DNA from: Micromonospora sp. PLK6-60
GTDB taxonomy: Bacteria; Actinomycetota; Actinomycetes; Mycobacteriales; Micromonosporaceae
NCBI RefSeq assembly: GCF_019890675.1
Contig: NZ_JAIOAA010000006.1
Location: 124,001-188,000 of the forward strand
Reading direction: 5' to 3'
Length of the DNA: 64,000 nt
In this document: in pieces, positions 61,190-64,000 of the stretch
Numbering within the stretch: the first letter of the stretch is position 1
Layout: each line of letters starts with the position of its first letter
The notes under the pieces: model-generated
The model's database searches: none
The model's input: the letters and a program-made list of their open reading frames with translations, nothing else
Told to the model about the DNA's origin: nothing
Made by a program: the position numbers and the translations under genes

Positions 61190-62839
61190 GTGGTCGCGAT
61201 CACTTCCCGCCGCCGCACGCTGGCCGGGGAGCTGCTGGTCCTCCAGCTCGCGATCATCGTGGTCGTGCTGGCGGCGGTGGCGGCGGTGTCACTGGCCCAG
61301 TCGGCGGCGACCTTCAACCGGGTCGAGGGGCGCCGGGTCGCCGCCCTGGGCGAACAGCTCGGCGGCAGCCTGCTGCTGCGCGAGCAGCTCGACGAGCCGT
61401 CGCCCGGCGAGGCGATCGCCCCGCTGGTGCAGAACACCCGCACCCAGTACCGGGTGACCTCGGTGACCGTGGCGAACGCCCGTGGCCGGGTGGTCGCCTC
61501 CACCAACCCGACCCTGGTGGGCAGCCCGGTGACGCTCGGCGACCCCTCCGCCGGCCAGGGCGGCAGCTGGTTCGGCGAGCTGGAGGTGGACGGGTCGCGG
61601 GAGCTGGTGGCGCAGGTGCCGGTGCTCGGCGCCGACCCGAAGAAGGACAACGTCGGCCGGTACCTGGGCGTGGTGGTGGTCGGCGCGGCCGCGCCCACCT
61701 GGTCCGAGCGGCTGGTGGGCGCGTCCTCGTACCTGCTCACCTACCTCGGCCTGGCCTCCGCGCTGGGCCTGGCCGGGTCCTGGCTGCTGGCCCGGCGGAT
61801 CAAGCGGCAGACCCTCGGCCTGGAGCCCCGGGAGATCGCCGGGCTGGCCGAGCACCGGGAGGCGCTGCTGCACGGCATCGCCGAAGGCGTCATCGCGCTC
61901 GACCCACAGCAGCGGGTCACCCTGGTCAACGAGGTCGGCCGGCGGCTGCTCGACCTGCCCGAGCACTGTTTGGGCCGCAGCCTCGCCGAGCTGGGCATCG
62001 CCGGGCGGCTGCGGGACGTGCTGGCCGGGCAGGCCGACGGCCCGGAGGCCCGGGACGAGGTGGTGGTGCGCGGCGGGCGGGTGCTGGTGATGAACCGGAT
62101 GACTGTCGACCGGGCCGGCCGCCGGCTCGGCTCGGTCACCACCCTGCGCGACCGGACCGAGCTGGCCCGGCTGGAGCGGGAACTGGGCTCGTTCCGCAGC
62201 ACCACCGAACTGCTCCGGGCGCAGACCCACGAGTTCGCCAACCAGCTGCACACCATCTCCGGGCTGATCCAGATCGGCGAGCACGACGAGGTGGTGCGGT
62301 ACGTCGACGCGCTCAGCCGGCACCGGGCGTCGCTCGACCTGACCGTCACCAGCCGGATCCAGGACACCGCGGTCGCCGCGCTGCTGATGGCGAAGTCGGC
62401 GCTGGCCGCCGAGCGCCGGGTGGAGCTGCGGATCTCCGAGCGCACCGGGCTGGCCCGGCTGGAGCCGGAACTGGCCGCCGACGTGGCGACCGTGCTGGGC
62501 AACCTGGTGGACAACGCGGTCGAGGCGGTGGCGACCGGCCGGGAGCCGGCCGGCGACGGCCCGGACTGGGTGGAGGTGGAGCTGCGCCAGGACGCCTCCT
62601 CGGTGGAGATCGTGGTCCGCGACAGCGGGCCCGGGGTGGCCCCGGAACTCGCCCAGGAGGTGTTCACCCACGGCTTCACCACCAAGGCGGCGCGCGGCGG
62701 CGAACGCGGGATCGGACTGGCGCTCACCCGGCTGGTCTGCAAACGTCACGGCGGCGAGGTCGCGGTGACGAACACCGAGGAGGGCGCGATGTTCACCGCC
62801 CGACTGTCGGTGGGCGGCGTACGGGAGGGGGTCCGGTGA
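61190..62839 (+). CDS. CitA/DcuS-family sensor histidine kinase
   Basis: 549 residues from GTG 61190. Two membrane helices (ELLVLQLAIIVVVLAAVAAVS; SYLLTYLGLASALGLAGSWLLA) enclose an extracytoplasmic PAS-like sensor (TQYRVTSVTVANARGRVVASTNPTLVGSPV). A cytoplasmic PAS and then the SPOB-type box with His347 in RAQTHEFANQLHTISGLIQI follow, ATPase motifs NLVDNAVEAV and RGGERGIGLALTRLV. The family senses citrate, fumarate or similar acids, matching the TctABC neighbour. Overlaps the regulator gene by 4 bp. Confidence 0.94.
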   Translation: MVAITSRRRTLAGELLVLQLAIIVVVLAAVAAVSLAQSAATFNRVEGRRVAALGEQLGGSLLLREQLDEPSPGEAIAPLVQNTRTQYRVTSVTVANARGRVVASTNPTLVGSPVTLGDPSAGQGGSWFGELEVDGSRELVAQVPVLGADPKKDNVGRYLGVVVVGAAAPTWSERLVGASSYLLTYLGLASALGLAGSWLLARRIKRQTLGLEPREIAGLAEHREALLHGIAEGVIALDPQQRVTLVNEVGRRLLDLPEHCLGRSLAELGIAGRLRDVLAGQADGPEARDEVVVRGGRVLVMNRMTVDRAGRRLGSVTTLRDRTELARLERELGSFRSTTELLRAQTHEFANQLHTISGLIQIGEHDEVVRYVDALSRHRASLDLTVTSRIQDTAVAALLMAKSALAAERRVELRISERTGLARLEPELAADVATVLGNLVDNAVEAVATGREPAGDGPDWVEVELRQDASSVEIVVRDSGPGVAPELAQEVFTHGFTTKAARGGERGIGLALTRLVCKRHGGEVAVTNTEEGAMFTARLSVGGVREGVR

Positions 62840-63510
62840 TCGACGTACTGGTCGTCGACGACGACTTCATGGTGAGCCGGATCCACTGCGGCTTCGTCGG
62901 CCGGATCGACGGGTTCCGAGTGGTGGGCACCGCGAGCACCGGCGCGGAGGCGGTGGCCCGGGTCGACGAGCTGCGCCCCGACCTGGTGCTGCTCGACCTC
63001 TATCTGCCGGACATGTTCGGCCTGGACGTGGTGACCCGGCTGCGCGCCGCCCGGCACGACTGCGACGTGCTGGTGATCAGCGCCGCCCGGGAGGCCGAGG
63101 CGGTCCGCCGGGCGGTCCGCTACGGCGCGGTGAACTACCTGCTCAAGCCGTTCGGCTTCGACGAGCTGCGGGCCCGCCTGGAGCAGTACGCGGCCCGCCG
63201 CGACACGCTGCGCGGCACCCTGGTCAGCGACCAGGCCGACGTGGACCGGGTGCTGTCCCGGACCGGGGCGCACATCGCCACCTCGGCGCTGCCCCGCGGG
63301 CTGAGCCCGGAGACGGCGGAGCTGGTGGAACGGGCGCTGCGGGAACACATCGGCAACCTCTCGGCCGCCGAGTGCGGCGACCTGGTGGGCATCTCCCGGG
63401 TCAGCGCCCGCCGCTACCTGGAGCACTTCTGTGGCACCGGGCGGGCCGAGGTCAGCCTCCGCTACGGCGCGGCCGGCCGCCCCGAACGCCGCTACACCTG
63501 GCTCGGCTGA
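62836..63510 (+). CDS. CitB/DcuR-family response regulator
   Basis: 224 residues from GTG 62836. Receiver with DDD at 8-10, phospho-Asp54 in LVLLDLYLPDMFGLD and Lys in LLKPFGFDELRARLEQY. The C-terminal HTH (LSAAECGDLVGISRVSARRYLEHFCGTGRAEVSLRYG) is the DcuR/CitB type. Likely activates the tctCBA operon in response to an external carboxylate. The stop is followed at once by a GTTAAC element. Confidence 0.94.
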   Translation: MIDVLVVDDDFMVSRIHCGFVGRIDGFRVVGTASTGAEAVARVDELRPDLVLLDLYLPDMFGLDVVTRLRAARHDCDVLVISAAREAEAVRRAVRYGAVNYLLKPFGFDELRARLEQYAARRDTLRGTLVSDQADVDRVLSRTGAHIATSALPRGLSPETAELVERALREHIGNLSAAECGDLVGISRVSARRYLEHFCGTGRAEVSLRYGAAGRPERRYTWLG

Positions 63511-63513
63511 GGT

Positions 63514-63569
63514 GTAAGGAGGGTGCCCTTGTTAACGCCTCCGGTAGAGGAAGGGCCCCCTGTTAACAC
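63514..63569 (+). repeat. Two-unit GTTAAC repeat element (copy 3)
   Basis: TAAGGAGGGTGCCCTTGTTA start; GTTAAC cores at 63531 and 63562, 31 bp apart. Lies immediately downstream of the CitB-type gene and points toward copy 4. Confidence 0.85.
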
Positions 63570-63790
63570 TTTCCGCCGAGCGCGGCGTCGACCAGGGCGC
63601 GCGCTTCGCCGCCTCGGCGACCGTCGGGTCGCCGTCGAGCACCCCGGCGGCGTGGTACGCCGCCGAGCAGGGTCAGCTGCCGGGCCAGCGGCTCCGGCTC
63701 GGCGGCGCCGGCCCTCGGCGGGCCAGGTCGGCCGCGCAGGCCGGACCACGTCGCCCCTGTCCAGGTACGCCGGCACGAGGTCGTCCTTGC
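63570..63790 (-). pseudogene. Decayed C-terminal fragment of a TetR-like regulator
   Basis: No single frame is intact. Joining frames on the minus strand gives GAAEPEPLARQLTLLGG, then YHAAGVLDGDPTVAEAAK, then RALVDAALGGK, so at least two frameshifts separate the pieces. The series (short acidic turn, LARQLTLL, GDP, Ala-rich helix, DAAL) resembles the last two helices of actinobacterial TetR-family proteins. The N-terminal HTH is absent. Flanked by oppositely oriented GTTAAC elements. Reading frame assignment is by eye and tentative. Confidence 0.4.
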
Positions 63791-63794
63791 GCAG

Positions 63795-63850
63795 GTTGTT
63801 AAGAGGGGGCCCCTGCTATACAAAATGCGTTAACAAGGGCACCCTCCTTA
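63795..63850 (-). repeat. Two-unit GTTAAC repeat element (copy 4, inverted)
   Basis: On the minus strand it reads TAAGGAGGGTGCCCTTGTTA first, with the cores GTTAAC (63829-63834) and GTTAAG-like (63798-63803) 31 bp apart. ACGCATTTTG between units matches copy 1 and not copy 3. With copy 3 it forms an inverted pair around the TetR fragment. Confidence 0.85.
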
Positions 63851-63854
63851 CCTC

Positions 63855-64000
63855 TCACGGCTCGAACTTGTAGCCCAACCCGCGCACCGTGACGATGAAG
63901 CGCGGCGCGGACGGCTCCGGCTCGATCTTGGAGCGCAACCGCTTGACGTGCACGTCCAGCGTCTTGGTGTCCCCGACGTAGTCGGCACCCCAGACCCGGT
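63855..64000 (-). CDS. OmpR/PhoB-family response regulator, C-terminal part (RegX3-like)
   Basis: The stop is at 63855 and the frame stays open to the window edge, so about 48 C-terminal residues are visible: [20 protein letters not shown] and then [20 protein letters not shown], ending KFEP. This is the winged-helix recognition helix and wing of an OmpR-type regulator; the wording is near that of mycobacterial RegX3, the phosphate-related partner of SenX3. The receiver domain lies outside. Confidence 0.85.
   Translation of the reverse strand, partial: RVWGADYVGDTKTLDVHVKRLRSKIEPEPSAPRFIVTVRGLGYKFEP

Overview
The window is very GC-rich chromosomal DNA of a filamentous actinomycete. A Micromonospora-type (Micromonosporaceae) host fits best, judged from codon use, many GTG starts, a 33-residue bS22 ribosomal protein, a rex-hemACDB operon and a bldN-type sigma locus. 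No plasmid, phage, CRISPR, rRNA or tRNA feature was seen. Genus is inference; no marker gene here proves it.

Layout. 1-3000: the end of an ABC-F ATPase, a small GWELV-motif protein, a 41-bp tandem repeat and a methyltransferase with a BON-like front domain. 3100-9950: an arabinose-polymer utilisation locus, with a LacI repressor divergent from GH51 arabinofuranosidase, an ABC importer without its own ATPase, and a GH43 lipoprotein. 10650-25760: a mixed block with an APC permease, a GHL10-type hydrolase, a methyltransferase/PadR pair, a secreted phospholipase A2, a cyclase-like/NB-ARC regulator, FmdB, DUF305, a secreted LVIVD protein with an iron-box-like site upstream, a lytic transglycosylase, a double GNAT protein and an XRE regulator. 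26300-32010: hemB, uroporphyrinogen-III methyltransferase/synthase fusion, hemC, hemA and rex in one overlapping operon with a Rex operator upstream. 32400-34370: a NarL-type two-component pair. 34380-44320: HAD hydrolase, glutaredoxin-like protein, acyl-CoA ligase, BldN-like sigma factor, RsbN-like membrane protein, HAD-IB phosphatase, acyltransferase, epimerase, bS22 and an excisionase-type DNA-binding protein. The order recalls the Streptomyces bldN neighbourhood, and two sites resemble sigma-BldN promoters. 44500-49610: a MacAB-like efflux system, DUF2568 protein, TetR regulator and alpha/beta hydrolase. 49700-55650: proline dehydrogenase, a YgiB-like lipoprotein paired with a YgiC-like ATP-grasp ligase, a CGNR protein, a TIM-barrel isomerase, Ppx/GppA and a cysteine-rich protein. 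55700-63510: RraA-like protein, MFS, universal stress protein and a TctABC tripartite tricarboxylate transporter, with a divergent CitAB-type two-component system. 63510-64000: paired repeats around a decayed TetR fragment, then the end of a RegX3-like response regulator.

Noncoding structure is the most unusual part. Two hairpins with the same 21-bp stem lie between convergent genes whose 3' ends are C-rich and G-poor. Two copies of a second long inverted repeat lie near 10.3 and 26.0 kb. Four copies of a two-unit GTTAAC element occur at 50.7, 55.7, 63.5 and 63.8 kb. A 153-bp element with 28-bp terminal inverted repeats (MITE-like) lies at 40954-41106. There are several short-period tandem repeats. 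Many genes appear to be leaderless, with a -10-like hexamer 6-7 nt before the start codon.
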